Source: Cryptomeria japonica (lineage: Eukaryota > Streptophyta > Pinopsida > Cupressales > Cupressaceae). From it: a DNA stretch of 64,000 nucleotides. The position numbers were made by a program, and so were the translations under genes. Positions 25,573 to 37,351 of this stretch are shown one piece after another (the stretch's first letter is position 1; each line of letters opens with the position of its first letter). The DNA lies in the NCBI RefSeq assembly GCF_030272615.1, contig NC_081412.1:342855870-342919869 (forward strand). The letters run 5' to 3'. The notes under the pieces were generated by a model. It was not told where the DNA came from, made no database searches, and saw only the letters and a program-made list of their open reading frames with translations.

Positions 25573-27041
25573 TGATAACTCAATGATGAATGGATAGTAC
25601 CAAACCGGTATTGAGAGGGGGGGGTGAATCAATACAAACAAAAACATAATCTTAAACCGGTTTGTCAGCAGACACTGTGCATTGACAGACAAATAGTAAC
25701 ACTGGTCTCTAAACAGAGTAGAACCGACAAAACCCAGAATAACTGAGACAAGCATAAACCGGTTGACACTATCTTCTCATACAATCTAACACTTCATTTC
25801 CATTTCACCCTAGTGCATGAACATGTAATCTACCATCAAAGATATATATATAAACAACTAGATCAACATGATTCACCACTTGACAGAAAACAACATAGCA
25901 TCACATGAAGAAGACATCACATATGACACACATATTTTTCACATGGAAACCCAACTAGGAAAAACCATAGTGGGGATGAATACCCACAAGCTATTTTTGA
26001 ACTCTTTAGAAGTCTGCTCTGTTACGAGCCTTGTCCAATTAAAGACTGATACAATAGGTTCTGTTAGGAACCGATCCTATTAGGATTCACCCGGTTAAGG
26101 GATGGCTAGAATACCCGGTTAAAGGTTAAACCCTGTTAAAGGTTACCTTGTTAGAGGATTTCAAGAACTGAATGGTTTTGAGTCACCCTATTAAAGGATT
26201 TACAACAAGCCAGTTAAAGCTACCCTGTTAAGGGATTTCTCAACTGTTGAAGTGGTTAGAGATCAACAGGTATTACAATGATCTGGTAACAGCACTCAAT
26301 GCCAATGCAGATCCGCTTTAGCTCCTCTTCACAATCTGCACTTACACTCTGTAGGTATCACTTCTCTCCTCTGGTCTGGAAAGAATCACGTATCTCTTCT
26401 CTTGGATACACACACACAACTTTTGCCAACAACCTCAGAAAGAAACACAACATCAACCTTATAGGAAAACAGATAGGTCAGTAGCATAAACCCTAAACCC
26501 TAAACCTGTTAGGTTAAGGAATTCAAATGGTTCAATCCTAACCATTGAGCACATTGCATTAAATGCAATAGTCTTGATCCAAACTCAAGACATTCTCCAT
26601 CATTTGTTTTCCACTGATTTCATGGTGGCTGATAACCCATCACACGTTATCACCGTTTATAGACTTTGCACATTCCCGAGGTAGATAGAAACAATCTCCT
26701 TCATGCAAGATCCTTCACGCACACAAGGCTTATGTGGCAACATGATCTGTTCTTCGTTACCATGCTTACTCATCACACAAAGTCATCGATTGAGCCACAT
26801 AGGCTTGAAGCACTTCAACCGGAAACCTTGAAGTTGAGACTACCAATTGGTAGTCATACAAAGCTTCCATGTGCCGGTTCCCATAATCATATGTCAGTTC
26901 ACCTTGAACAAACACACCGCTTCACTTTGTCACAAATCCCGGTTCACAGTGTTATACTGGTTCTCTTCTCTTCATCATATTGACATCAATGACAACACAC
27001 AATGTCATTATGTCCTCATACCGGTTCACATAATGCCAACA
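25573..27041 (-). repeat. Element A 5' LTR, 1.47 kb
   Basis: On the minus strand begins TGTTGGCATT and ends AGTTATCA. Its outer half matches 1-739. Contains many CCGGTT motifs, a run of (G)TTAAAGG-like motifs at about 26090-26260, and a short CCCTAAA repeat at about 26490-26508. It lies next to the bases taact (27042-27046), the likely target duplication. Confidence 0.92.
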
Positions 27042-28614
27042 TAACTGTGATGTCATTGATCTTTGATGACCTTATTGGACTATTTCTTTGGTTGTACACT
27101 ATTGGAAAATGCCCCTTTACTCTCCTTTCCTGATTAATTTCTTTCATATTATTCTTGTGCAAGCATTCTTGTAATTGGACCTACACTAATAGTGATGAAA
27201 CCTTTAAATGTAGCTATTATCCCCTCTTATGACTTTTGAACACTGTATATGAACTGTCATTGCACCAAATTTGGATTGAGACTCCTCATTTTTTGTCACA
27301 GGACTACAACTATTTTCCAATCATTGACTTATTTTAGAAGGAACATGAACTTAGTTTCATCTTGGGAAATTGTCTTTATAACTCTGCTTTGAATTTGGTC
27401 ACTGTGATTACATCTTTGTGTATTCTTTGTACTTTTCTCATGCCTTAGGATATCAACAACTTTTTTGCTTTTTGATTACATTTTTTTTATAGACATTACA
27501 CATATTGAATATACCAAGTCCTTTTGTTATCTTAATCTTTTTTGCAAGTACTCACAATTATCATCTATGTCTTGACAATTATCTATAATACTGATAGCAT
27601 TGAGTTTTTTAAAATTGTATATTGGGGCCTTGCATGGACAATTTTCTTGATGTGTGTTTTGACTATATTCATGGAAATGATCATTACAACTGATTGCTCT
27701 TTGAGATTGTGTCATTGCAATTACTGACTTTTTCGTATGTCAGCAATCATGTTACTTGAAGGTGAAAATGCTTAATTGCTCACTTATCTTGCAGGTCCTA
27801 TTGATTATTAAAAGTATCTCATACTAATACTGAAGAAAAGTTTCACACACCTATTTATACAAGTGAGAGATGATTCAATTGTAACTGTTGATTTATGAGC
27901 TAGGCTCAACCCTTGTGGGAGCCTCATTTACTCCCACTCATACACAAAATTCTTAACCAGCTCACATTTTTTACTTATTCCTGCACATGAAGCAAACAAG
28001 CTAGATAAAAATAATGCATAATGTGATTTCTTGCTAACGATTTGACCTAATATTTACTGATTTGCTTGGCATAATAGCTATTGTGATGCACATGAGGGAT
28101 GGACTATATGTTTTCAGATGCATGTGCAGATAATGAATAATGTCTCTCATTGATCTAACAATAATTTCAAATGCAGGTACTCAAGGTAGCGAAGAGGCAA
28201 CAAACTGGATGTTGGATGGGCGAAAGACTTACCAAGGTACTCAGGGAAGTGAAGAGGAAACAAACAACTTAGAGAGGGCTTGTCATTCAGGCAGTGATGA
28301 GTCACCCTTCTTTATTCTACATTTACTTTAATATTTTGCATCTGCAAATGTGTATTGTTTTATTTATTTGCACCATATCAGTCATTCTCACGGCTTGTGT
28401 GAGACATTGTACATTCAGCAATAAAAGATTAATTTTCTGAAAGCATTCTCTCTATTTCATATGCATCTGAAAAATGAAACATGATATTGCAATCTTTTGT
28501 CTTTCTTTTCAAATAATCATGAATGCAATTCAATAGAATAAAAATGCACCTTCTTGCTCATGAATGAAACATGATAGCTCTACTTGATTGAGCTAGTAGG
28601 AAAAATAGGTAACA
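27042..28614 (+). repeat. Element E left LTR, right part
   Basis: Matches 39448-41004 closely. Contains TATTTATA (27852-27859), AATAAA (28420-28425) and a local partial duplication of a ggtactca-ggaagtgaagagg segment (about 28174-28270) not seen in the other LTR. Small frames conserved between the two LTRs reflect repeat identity only. Confidence 0.88.
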
Positions 28615-28635
28615 TTTTTGGTGACAACTGCCCTA
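28615..28635 (+). other. Putative primer binding site of element E
   Basis: TTTTTGGTGACAACTGCC directly after the LTR end resembles the TTTTTGGCGACT start seen in many plant gypsy elements and, in this window, at 48662 of element F. The fit is imperfect. Confidence 0.5.
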
Positions 28636-29150
28636 TGTTTGCCTGCTAAACATCTTGACCAGCTACCTAACTCTATCTTTTGGGCATAGAGGCACTGAAA
28701 CTTGTGGAAAACTGAAAACACAATCTGACACAACAAGATCTTTGAAAACTCCTCAAAACCTGTCCAAGTTCATTGTGTACAGGTATGTGGTTTGTGACAG
28801 TTAGCTGAAACAACTTGCTATCATGAATGATATGGTTGTAATCAATAAAATAGGATAGGGCAACATCTAAAGAACTTTGAAAAACATTGTTGTAGCATAC
28901 TATAGCTATATAAAGGGAGCATTTTCTATGTGTAGTAGTGAATACACATTTCCCTGTTTCATATAATGAATACTTCCCTTTAATAACTATAGTGCACTGC
29001 TGTAGTGTAGTAATCTCCTTAGAACTTCAAAAGAACAGTGCACTAGGCACTTAGGGAAAACAAAACTGCAAACTGACCTACTGCACTAAAGCACTTATTA
29101 AGAACTAGAAATATTTACAATTTTTTAGGCATACCTCAAAAGAAATGCTT
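28636..29150. other. Unassigned stretch between element E LTR and element D integrase
   Basis: About 515 bp, either E interior or the 3' untranslated part of D. No frame or repeat partner was found elsewhere in the window. A plus-strand tatataaaggg motif lies near 28908. Confidence 0.5.
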
Positions 29151-30540
29151 GAGGTGAATCCCATTGACTGGGATTGGTTCAACTTCACCATCCAACTTAG
29201 ATAGTTAGAAGGAATTGTGTTGCTTCCACTCAAAAATCATGTAAGGCCCACTCCAAAATGCATCAAACTTTGTATGCTTTCCTGGCTTGCTCTTGAACTC
29301 ATCCTATTTTAGGACAATGCCACCTTCCTTGAACACTCTAGGAGCAGCCCTCTTATCAAAAGATCTTTTCATTTGAGCTTGGTGATTCTCAATCTGCATC
29401 ATTGCCTCATTTCTAACTTCTTCTAGCTCAATCAACCGAGCCAATCTTGTTGTCATTGGCTCTTCTTCAATCATATCCAACTGGTTGGCTAGATCAAGGG
29501 CTGGAAAATCAAGTGAAAAAGGCAACCTTGATAATTTCCTATACATAAGCATGTATGGAGACATTCGAGTGGACCTCTTTGGTGTTATTCTATCAGCCCA
29601 TAAGACTAATCTGAGCTTGGTATGCCAAGCTCATTGATTTCCTTCCATGGTCCTCTTAATGATTTTGAGTAGGTTCTTATTCACGGAATTAGCTTGTCCA
29701 TTACCCTATGAGTAATAGTTAGATGAGGTGTTGAGATGAACACCATTCTTTATAGCCCAATAAAATATTCTACTTCCTACAAAAGCAAGAGCATTATCTA
29801 AAACTATAGATTCTAGAACACCAAATCTGGTTATCAGCTCATCATACAAGTTTTTCTTCCTTTAGTGCCATAGCCTCAGTCCACTTAGTAAAATAATTAG
29901 TGGCTATGAGCACCCACTTGTGGCCAACACTTGAAGGTGGATCTATAACTCTAATGAAATCCAAACCCCACTTCATAAAGGGTTGTTCTACTTGAATAGG
30001 CTGCAATGGCAGCACTGCCAACTTCTCTTTTCCTGCAAATATGGCACACTCTTTACACTTTCTAACCTAGGAATGTGCATCTCTAAACAAATTAGGCCAA
30101 TAATAGCCCGCTTTCATAACTTTCAGAGTTGTATCTCTTGTTGAAAAGTGTCCTCCTGCTGATCCTTCATGAAACTCATGCAATACCTTATCAATCTAAT
30201 TAGCATCTATGCATCTCAACAATACACCATGAAAATCCTTTCTAAACAGAAAACCATTCAAGAGTATATAGGGAATGGACTGAAGTCTATAGTACCTTCT
30301 TCTTGACTTACTCAATCCATGAGGACACTCACCGGTCAACAAGAAATGAGTCACTTCTTGTACCCAACTAGTAGGAGGAACAAGAACAAATGTTGGTTCT
30401 TCATCTTGAAAGGCTAAAATAGTTTTCTCCTCATCCTTTTCACTATTGTTTGTATGATCAACAAGATGCTCACATAGTCCCTTACCTCTAACTAGCTTGG
30501 AGACCTTAATATCAACATCAAATTCCAATTCTTTAGTCAA
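29150..30540 (-). pseudogene. Element D gypsy integrase
   Basis: Reads from the linker after RNase H (WVQEVTHFLLTGECP, LLNGFLFRKDFHG) through an H2C2 zinc module (HEFHEGSAGGHFS, then RKCKECA, about 30050-30190), the core beginning GLDFI (first catalytic Asp region), and a C-terminal segment YRKLSRLPFSLDFPALDLA ... DKRAAPRVFKEGGIVL, ending in a FDAFWSGPY-like block. The middle of the core (29600-29850) is badly frameshifted. No chromodomain is seen. Confidence 0.85.
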
Positions 30541-31200
30541 CTAGCCAACTCTCTTATCATTTAAGTCCCTATTAAGAAAAAACTCTTTAACTAAGGGGTG
30601 AGAAACCACCAACTTAATCCTGTTGTTAGACAACATATGGTTAAAATTCTTCAAAATCCTAACAACAACAAGAACATGTTTTTCAACAAAAGAATATTTC
30701 TCCTCATAATCCTTAAGGCCTTGACTAAAAAAGGCCAAAGGCTACTCTAAACCGTGCTCATTCTCTTGAACCAACATAGCTGATATGTTGTCAATGCTGC
30801 CATAAACATACAAGATAAAGTCTTTTGAGAAATCTGGGTTTAGCAAAGTAGGAGCGGTTGCAAGTGCCTCCTTTATGAGCTCAAAACTCCTCTTCCCATT
30901 CTTAGACTAGATAAAAGGAACATTCTTTTTCAGCATAGAAGTTAGAGGTTTTAATAATTCTGCAATATCTGGAATAAACCTCCTAACAAAATTAGTCCTA
31001 CCCAAGAAGCTTTGCAAGCCCTTATTGTGTGCTGGTAGGGGCAGAGAAATAATTTCACTTACCCTCTCTGAATCAATAGTAATACCTTCTTTTGCTACCA
31101 CATATCCCAGAAGCTTACCCTCATGAAAAAAAACACATATTTCTTTGGATTAAGAGATATACCATACTCCTTGCACCTCTAAAACAATTTCCTTAGGTGA
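30541..31200 (-). pseudogene. Element D RT thumb and gypsy RNase H
   Basis: Continues RT after the solo LTR: a HLAHLRKLF block, GISLNPK, KEGITIDSERV, then FLGRTNFVRRFIPDIAEL, the usual RT-to-RNase H connection. RNase H follows with PLAFFSQGLKDYEEKYSFVEKHVLVVV. It is broken by stops near 30904 and 30739. Confidence 0.87.
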
Positions 31201-31234
31201 GCTAGGTGTTCACCTGAATTTCTAGAATCAACAG

Positions 31235-32643
31235 TGATAATGTATGATGTCATTGATGTCAATAAGTGAACAAGTATATGGTACTCAAGCAAGTGAATCG
31301 ATATAAACCAATGTAAAGACTGGAAGTGGCTATAGTCAATCAGGATGGAGTGAACTAGTATCGGGGTTCACAGTTTGACTACTAGTTTGTAGTCTTAGTT
31401 CAGCTTGAGGGTTTTCAGTTTTGTGATTTGACTTGTGCAATGCAACCGATGACATTCTATGATGAGTTAGTTAAGAGATAAGGATGAGATCAAGATGCCA
31501 CGTCAGCTATGTGCATGTGAAGAATCTCTTCAGGGATCTTGCGCATGAAAGATCGAATGCATTGAATGTCTACCTCGGGAATGTGCATTTTTCTTAGAGG
31601 TATGCAAAAAGCGCGTGATGAGTTACTGTTTTCTAGTTGTGGTGAAGATTGGATGATGCAGAATGACTTGAGATCTTTCTTAGATTGTTTTATTCTATGC
31701 AATGCATTTTAATGGTCAAGATCGGATCGCTTGTAACTGAAAACCTAAATGTTTAGGGCTTAGGGTTTATGCTACCGACCTAATTGTTGTCTATAAGGTT
31801 GATGATGTTTGTTATTGTTTGTGTTGGAAAAAATTGTGTGTGTGCCTACATGTTTTGATACTTTCCAAACCAGAGTGAGGAGTCTACAAAGTGTGATTGC
31901 AGAAGAGAGGAATTGAAAAGGATCTGCCTTAGCAAAGTAGTGTTGTTATTAGATCGGAGTTTTACCTGTTATCTTCTAACCATTTCAATAGAAGGAAAAT
32001 CCATTGATCGGGTAGCTTTAACAGGCTTGTTGCAAATCCTCTAACCAGGTGACTCAAGCTCATTGAGTTCTTTAAATCCTCTAGAAAGGTAACCTTTAAC
32101 AGGGTTTATAGCCATCCCTTAACTGGTTGATCCCTAATAGGATCGGTTCCTAACAGATCCTTATTGTAAAGTCTTTAACCAGACTAGGCTCCTAACAGAG
32201 CGGACTTCAAAAGAGTTCAAAAACAAGCTTGTTGGTATTCATCCCCACCATGGTTTTTCCCATTTGGGTTTCCACGTGAAAAATTTGTGTGTCATGGGTT
32301 GTGTATTTTTCATGTGATGATTGAGTAGTTTTTGTTCAGTTGTATATGCATGCAGAGCTAATGGTTGTGATATTACTAATGCAACTCATACATGATCAAA
32401 CTGGTAAAATAGCTATCTAGATTTGAAAATTGTTGGATGCTATTTGAAGTACTTTTGTTTTACTGGTTTAGTTGTCTGAAGTATTTCTGTTAACCGGTAT
32501 TGCGGTGGTTAAGTATAGTGATATAGACAATCGGTTATCTGTGTTCAGAGAGTGTTAAAATAATAAAGCAAGTTTTCGTCTGTACTGATTCACCCCCCCT
32601 CTCAGTACCGATTAGAGTATTTGTTGATCATCATTATTCATCA
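31235..32643 (+). repeat. Solo copia-type LTR (S) inside element D RT
   Basis: About 1,409 bp, TGATAATG to ATTCATCA, with no coding interior, interrupting RT right at the YLDD motif. It is related to the element A LTR but in opposite orientation: both share a segment around ttcatccccaccatggtttt (near 32239 here; complement near 25970), the C-tract CACCCCCCCTCTCA near the 3' end and the TAAC(C/A)GG motifs. A clean target duplication was not found, so ends may be off by some bases. Most simply a solo LTR left by LTR-LTR recombination. Confidence 0.75.
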
Positions 32644-32659
32644 ATATCATCCAAATAAA

Positions 32660-33573
32660 CAAGTATAAATTTATACATCAAACCATGAAATGTCATATCC
32701 ATGGCACGCTGAAAAGTGGCACCAGCATCTGACAAACCAAATGGCATCTTTTTATATGCCATGGTACCCTACTTGGTTGTAAATGTTGTTTTGAAATAAT
32801 CCTCCTCCTTCACTAAAACTTGGTTATAACCTAAAAAACCATCTAGTAAGGATAATCTCTCGAAAACCTACAACAACTTACAGAATCTACTCCATAGAGG
32901 GCAGCAGATATCTATCCTTCAATGATGCTCTATTGAGGTCACGAAAATCAACACAAAGTCTGATTTCACCATTCTTTTTCCTAACTAGGACAAGGTTTGA
33001 CACCCAAGAGGTGTGCATAATAGGAAAAATGATGCTACTCTCAATGAGTTTATTCAACTCTTTGACCATAAGGGGCTTAAGCTTTGGGTTAATAGGCCTC
33101 TATTTTTGCCTTACAGGCTTAGCATTTGGCTTAACCTCTATGGTATGCTGATCAATACTAGGGTAAAAGCCTTTTAAATCAGAATATTTCCAAGAAAATA
33201 TGTCACTAAACTCTTGGCGAAGTAAAACAAATACATGCCTTTCCTCTAAAGTACACACCTTGCCAAGCTTTAACAACTTATCCTTGAAAATTTCAACACT
33301 TTCATAGTGTTCCTCCTTGATCTGCAAGCTGGATTTTTCCTTTCTCACTTGGTAATCCTCATTGAAAATTGACTCCAATGAAACCAAACCCTTAGGTAGC
33401 TTATTTGTTTTCAGCTGTATGATCTGAACATCATAATGTTGCTTAAGCTTCTCTTGGTTGGCATTTGAAAACTCTGCCTCTTCCCTCAAAAAGTCAATAA
33501 TCTGCTGATCACTATCAAAAACTTGCCAATGATCAGCATTTTTAGGAATAGAAGACCTGACAATTACTTTCAC
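32660..33573 (-). pseudogene. Element D gypsy RT fingers and palm
   Basis: Linker KLPKGLVSLESIFNED, then SWVSNLVLVRKKNGEIRLCVDF, RDLNRASLKDRY, GFLGYNQV, KKMPFGLSDAGATFQRAMD and ending at YLDD (catalytic Asp pair), where solo LTR S is inserted. These are canonical Ty3/gypsy RT blocks in order. Several stops are present. Confidence 0.9.
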
Positions 33574-33599
33574 ATACTATTGTTTACTTACATTGCTGA

Positions 33600-34000
33600 T
33601 ATCACTTGGGGTATCATATTGTGCTCCTACTGCTGCAAGTCTATCAACATGTTTGTTCAAATTTCTAGGAATAGAGAGCAGATTAAAATCCTAAAAATCT
33701 TCAATAAGATCCCATACTCTATGCTTGTAGGACTTCAAAAGTTCATTTTTAGTGGTATGGAGACCTCTTGCCTAGTTGACAATCAATTCACTATCACCAT
33801 ATACCTGTAAACAAATTATTCCCCTTTTCCTTTCCCATTGTAGACCATGAATTAAGGCCTCATACTCAGTTGTATTATTGGTGCAACTGAAAGAAAACCT
33901 GAAAGCTGCATAATACTTATCATCAATAGGGGAAATCAACATGAAACCACCTCCAACACCATTCTTACTTCTTGACCCATCAAAATAAAGAATCCAAAGC
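33600..34000 (-). pseudogene. Element D RNase H-like domain located before RT
   Basis: Shows the four expected acidic positions of an RNase H fold of the RVT_3 (archaeal-like) kind: LYFDGSRSKNG (Asp), TEYEALIHGL (Glu), VYGDSELIV (Asp) and HVDRLA (Asp). It lies between protease and RT in the same polyprotein and is followed by the DHWQVFDSD and KLPKGLVSLE linker. One stop follows SELIVN. It is separate from the second, gypsy RNase H after RT (30541-30900). Confidence 0.82.
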
Positions 34001-34229
34001 TCCTTTTATGTTGGTTATCTTGTTGTCCTACATCCTTCATCAAGTTTGGGACAACAAAACCTTGTTCATGAAACATATAGACTCCAAGGTTTACCTCATC
34101 CATGTTTTTAAAAGGATCTTCCTCAAGATTTTCAGCTACCCATTCATCCAGAATAATGTCAGGAATGCCATCAATAGGGGTGTTAGGATCACGCGGAATG
34201 GGATGGTCATCTTGCTCATGAATGGTCAA

Positions 34230-34680
34230 ATTAGCTTTGACAACACTAGGGACATAGGGTTCTATGTGATCATTAGCTAAAGCTTCTAATTTAATAGTAA
34301 CTTTGTTCCATACCTAGTCCTAAAAAACATATGTGATCAGTCAGATGACAAATAACCCCCTAATTTGGCTGTAAAGTCTCTTGAAAAGAAAATTGCAAAG
34401 TAGGGTGGCAGGTCTATTGCATATACATCTTGCGAAATAGCAAAATTGGGGCAAGCATGGAGTGTTAGACTTAGATTTTTAATGAATCCTACAATATTTA
34501 CAACAATCCCATCTAACTACACTACACCCTTATTCAATGCTCATAGGTCAATCCTAACTGGTCAACCAACTGCTTGGGCATGACCAAGCTACTTGCACCT
34601 GAATCTATCATGCAGTTATGCACTAGGTGTTGGCCAATGATTAAAGTGACATAAAAGGGAGGTGGTTTGTTTACCTTGGA
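34230..34680 (-). pseudogene. Element D aspartic protease
   Basis: CMIDSGASSLVMPKQLVDQL keeps an intact D-S-G-A active site (near 34589-34602), preceded by a LIIGQHLVHN strand as in gypsy retropepsins. Downstream codons are interrupted by stops and a frameshift. It would cleave the gag-pol polyprotein. Confidence 0.8.
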
Positions 34681-34689
34681 TTGTTGAGA

Positions 34690-36131
34690 TTGTTGTTCAC
34701 TCTTCTGCTAAGGCTTATTGGTAAGAAAATCCTTTGAAGCTTACTGATTAGATGGCTGGCAGTCAAGGAAAGGTTAGACAAAGCATCATGTAACAAATCT
34801 TTTTGCCCAGGTAGAGCTAGGGAATCCCACATTGACACACTAACATGAGCTTTCTTCAAGTGATCTAAAATATTAAAACTAGTCATACTAACCTTCTACT
34901 GTCCCTTAGTAACAACAGTGTCCTTCTACACTTGTGCTGGCTGAGGTTGGCTTTTTGGCTAATCTTTGGTCACCACAGGCTATGATCTCTGAAGAATCTA
35001 CGTATTTTGAGCAGAGGAAGACCCTGCTTGAGCTTGGGTACTTGAGAAAGGCTGATTATTATTCTTATCAGTCTATTGCTCCATATCAACAACCCTTTTC
35101 TTGGATCTTGTGTTGGCTACTACAGGGGTATATGACTGATTTTGAGGCCGATTAACCCCACAAAACTCCTCACCTTGCCAGTTCATCAAAGTAACATCGG
35201 AACTACCTTGTTCCATGGGTGTAGATTGTTGTTCATCAACTTCCTGAGACTGATTTCTTGGAACATCAGCATTGTTTTGCACCATCAATGCCTAATTTAA
35301 CATGTCATTAGAGCATGTAGATTGGTTATGTGGCTGGTTGCAAGGAAAACACCACTCATAGTCAACTACCAAGTTGTTCTGGACTAGAACAATATCCCTC
35401 GAGGAACTAGGTGTATTAGAATTATATTGCTGAAAGAGCCTTTGGTTAAAATTCCTCCTTTGACCTTGAGAGTTTGGCTGATATGGGGCTTGGTAGGGAG
35501 CTTGGAAAGGAATTTAGTAAGGTGGTTGAGTTTGGGCTTTCTTAATATTAACCAACTCATTACCAAATTTCTACAAAGTCTTCTGTAGCTTAGTATTTTT
35601 CTCCTTAATACTTATTCTCTTGCAAATGACTAGGGACAACATGCTCTTTAACTACAACTTGAGCATTATATTTTGGGAATGAAGGTACAACAACTATAAT
35701 AGGTGGAACTATAGGGATAATGGGTTGATATCAACAAAAATTGGCATGTGAGGACTAGCTGCTATCTAACCTACTTGAATAAGACTATTATTAGCCCTAA
35801 CAACAACATCAAATATTGTTGGTAAAGTATCCCCCCCATAGATTATATCACGAGTCCCACCGGGCATGCCAAAAACTGTTGTCATGGGGATTTGCACTTC
35901 ATGCAAGCTTAAATTTCCTCCAATCCCATGATACATTGGACTGCTCTCAAGCTGTGGGTATCCTATTATGAGGGTAGACCTTCGGATTATAGGCCGACTT
36001 CCTATTTGATCACCTAAAACTTTATTGAAATTTCTGAGAAAAAGGTAAGAAGGGCATGCATAAAATGAATCTACTACTAAAATGGTGATCCACCAATGAC
36101 TAAAAATGACTTGCTTTGATATTGAACTCAC
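34690..36131 (-). pseudogene. Element D gag region
   Basis: Degraded gag. A segment near 35766-36030 (RPIIRRSTLIIGYPQ, GGTRDIIYGGDTLP) is followed by a Gln/Pro/Tyr-rich part (PFQAPYQAPYQPNSQGQRR) and a single Cys/His motif CFPCNQPHNQSTC (C-x2-C-x3-H-x4-C, about 35310-35355), a knuckle variant. Then a Gln/Ser-rich linker leads to protease. Start uncertain because the first open segment has no clear gag match before about residue 30. Confidence 0.65.
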
Positions 36132-37351
36132 AACAATCTAGTAATAAAATTAAACATAGCTCACAACTCCATAATGCATGCTTTGCAAAAATAATTCTTA
36201 TGAAAGCTTAACTTCCTGCTGTTCACAAAAGGATAACAAATGATGCTTCTCACATTTTTGATACAACAAAATAACATACACGATCACAGACCTACACTAT
36301 AGCATGCTACACCATGAACTAAACATTGAAGGAAAAATGATAAAGTGAAGGATTATTAAACAACAGTCACAACTATTTCATCAAAAACATCCACAACATT
36401 ATTTTTATCACCGATATAGGAGAAGGAAACAAATTTTATTGAAAAGAAGGAGTCTTTTTCATCACAAAATTTGAATAATGCTCATAAAATCTGAAAATAT
36501 TCACTAGGAATGAGTTATAAGAGTATGAACAAACTGCTGCTATACAGATCCAAAAAACTCAAGAACTAGAGAGAGAAGAGTGACAAACAATCACTTATAC
36601 AAAAGCTTGCCAAAATTCAAATTTTGAATTTTTTGGCTCCAAGAAAGATGTGTTGTCAAAACTCTAAACCTATCCTCAAAATCAGGCCCTAACTAAAAGA
36701 TCACTGCTCTCAAACTGCAAAAAGAGAAGTAAAAAAAACACAAACTCTTTGACTCAGATGCAACTGAAAATCCCTCAAAATTAGGGATGAAACTCCAAGA
36801 ATCAAGTAGTTGAGTGTTCAAAAACTCTCTTTGCCTGAACCTTCAACTACTAGGACTCTCTAACTGGACTCTCAAACTGCCTATTAGGTGTCCAATCACC
36901 TAATTTAATTCCATGTGTCTGAGAAAGACTCCAAATCACTAAGGTTAACTATTCAATTAGCACTTGTCCAACTCTAGTTTGCATTTGAAAAAATATCTTT
37001 TACTCAAGTGATTTATGAATATCACTTTAAATAAAGATTTACAAATTTTAACATGCAAATATAAGAGTGTCTTCATAAAAAAGAAACCCTAAAAAGGCCT
37101 ACAACGACCTAAAAGGAAGAAGTGTTTATTAAACACTTCCATGAATTACAAAAGAAAACCTAGGCCACGACATAGAAATTAAAATGAAGCTTTGTTTTTA
37201 AAATGCACAAACAAAAAGGCTTTTGCTTCATCGGGCCTACCTTAGGGTAAGAAAAATATGAAAGAACTTTACATCTTCTATTATTTCATTGAGCTTGGAG
37301 GTGGCCAGTATGCTGCAACGCAGGGTTTTGATATCTAAAGTTAAATATCTT
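36132..37351. other. Unassigned 1.2 kb between element D gag and element E right LTR
   Basis: No supported reading frame. On the minus strand TTCAATATCAAAGCAAG near 36100-36125 weakly resembles an initiator Met PBS, which would fit the 5' edge of D, and a similar weak match lies near 37325. No partner repeat for an LTR was found on the left side. Confidence 0.5.

Larger units (their letters stand above)
1..27041 (-). mobile_element. Element A: nested Ty1/copia LTR retrotransposon, interrupted twice
   Basis: Minus-strand copia element in the canonical gene order gag, protease, integrase, RT, RNase H. Its 5' LTR is 25573-27041, and its 3' LTR is truncated by the window start (1-739). The coding region is broken by element C (1391-13648) and element B (15405-23560), and resumes exactly on the far side of each. 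A PBS (25559-25572) matching initiator Met tRNA and a purine tract (740-753) support the orientation. Near the PBS-side end of the LTR is a C-tract motif (CACCCCCCCCTCTCA on the minus strand), which is common in plant Sirevirus-like copia LTRs; lineage is my inference. A is itself inserted in the LTR of element E. Many in-frame stops show that it is dead. Confidence 0.9.
29150..36131 (-). mobile_element. Element D: Ty3/gypsy gag-pol body, minus strand, no LTRs identified
   Basis: Gene order on the minus strand: gag (about 36000-34690), protease, RNase H-like domain, RT, RNase H, integrase (to about 29150). No pair of LTRs of its own was found between 28636 and 37351. Either it uses the E repeats or its LTRs are lost. 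RT is split by solo LTR S. Related in sequence and domain order to element F. Confidence 0.8.

Noticed and set aside
26490-26508. Telomere-like CCCTAAA repeats
   Set aside because: Only about two and a half units inside a copia LTR. The sister LTR copy has diverged versions, so it is not an interstitial telomere.
27542-27727. Hydrophobic small ORF, also at 39892-40134, seen in both E LTRs
   Set aside because: Conservation is explained by LTR identity. The frame lengths differ, there are no family motifs, and an equally long antisense frame exists.
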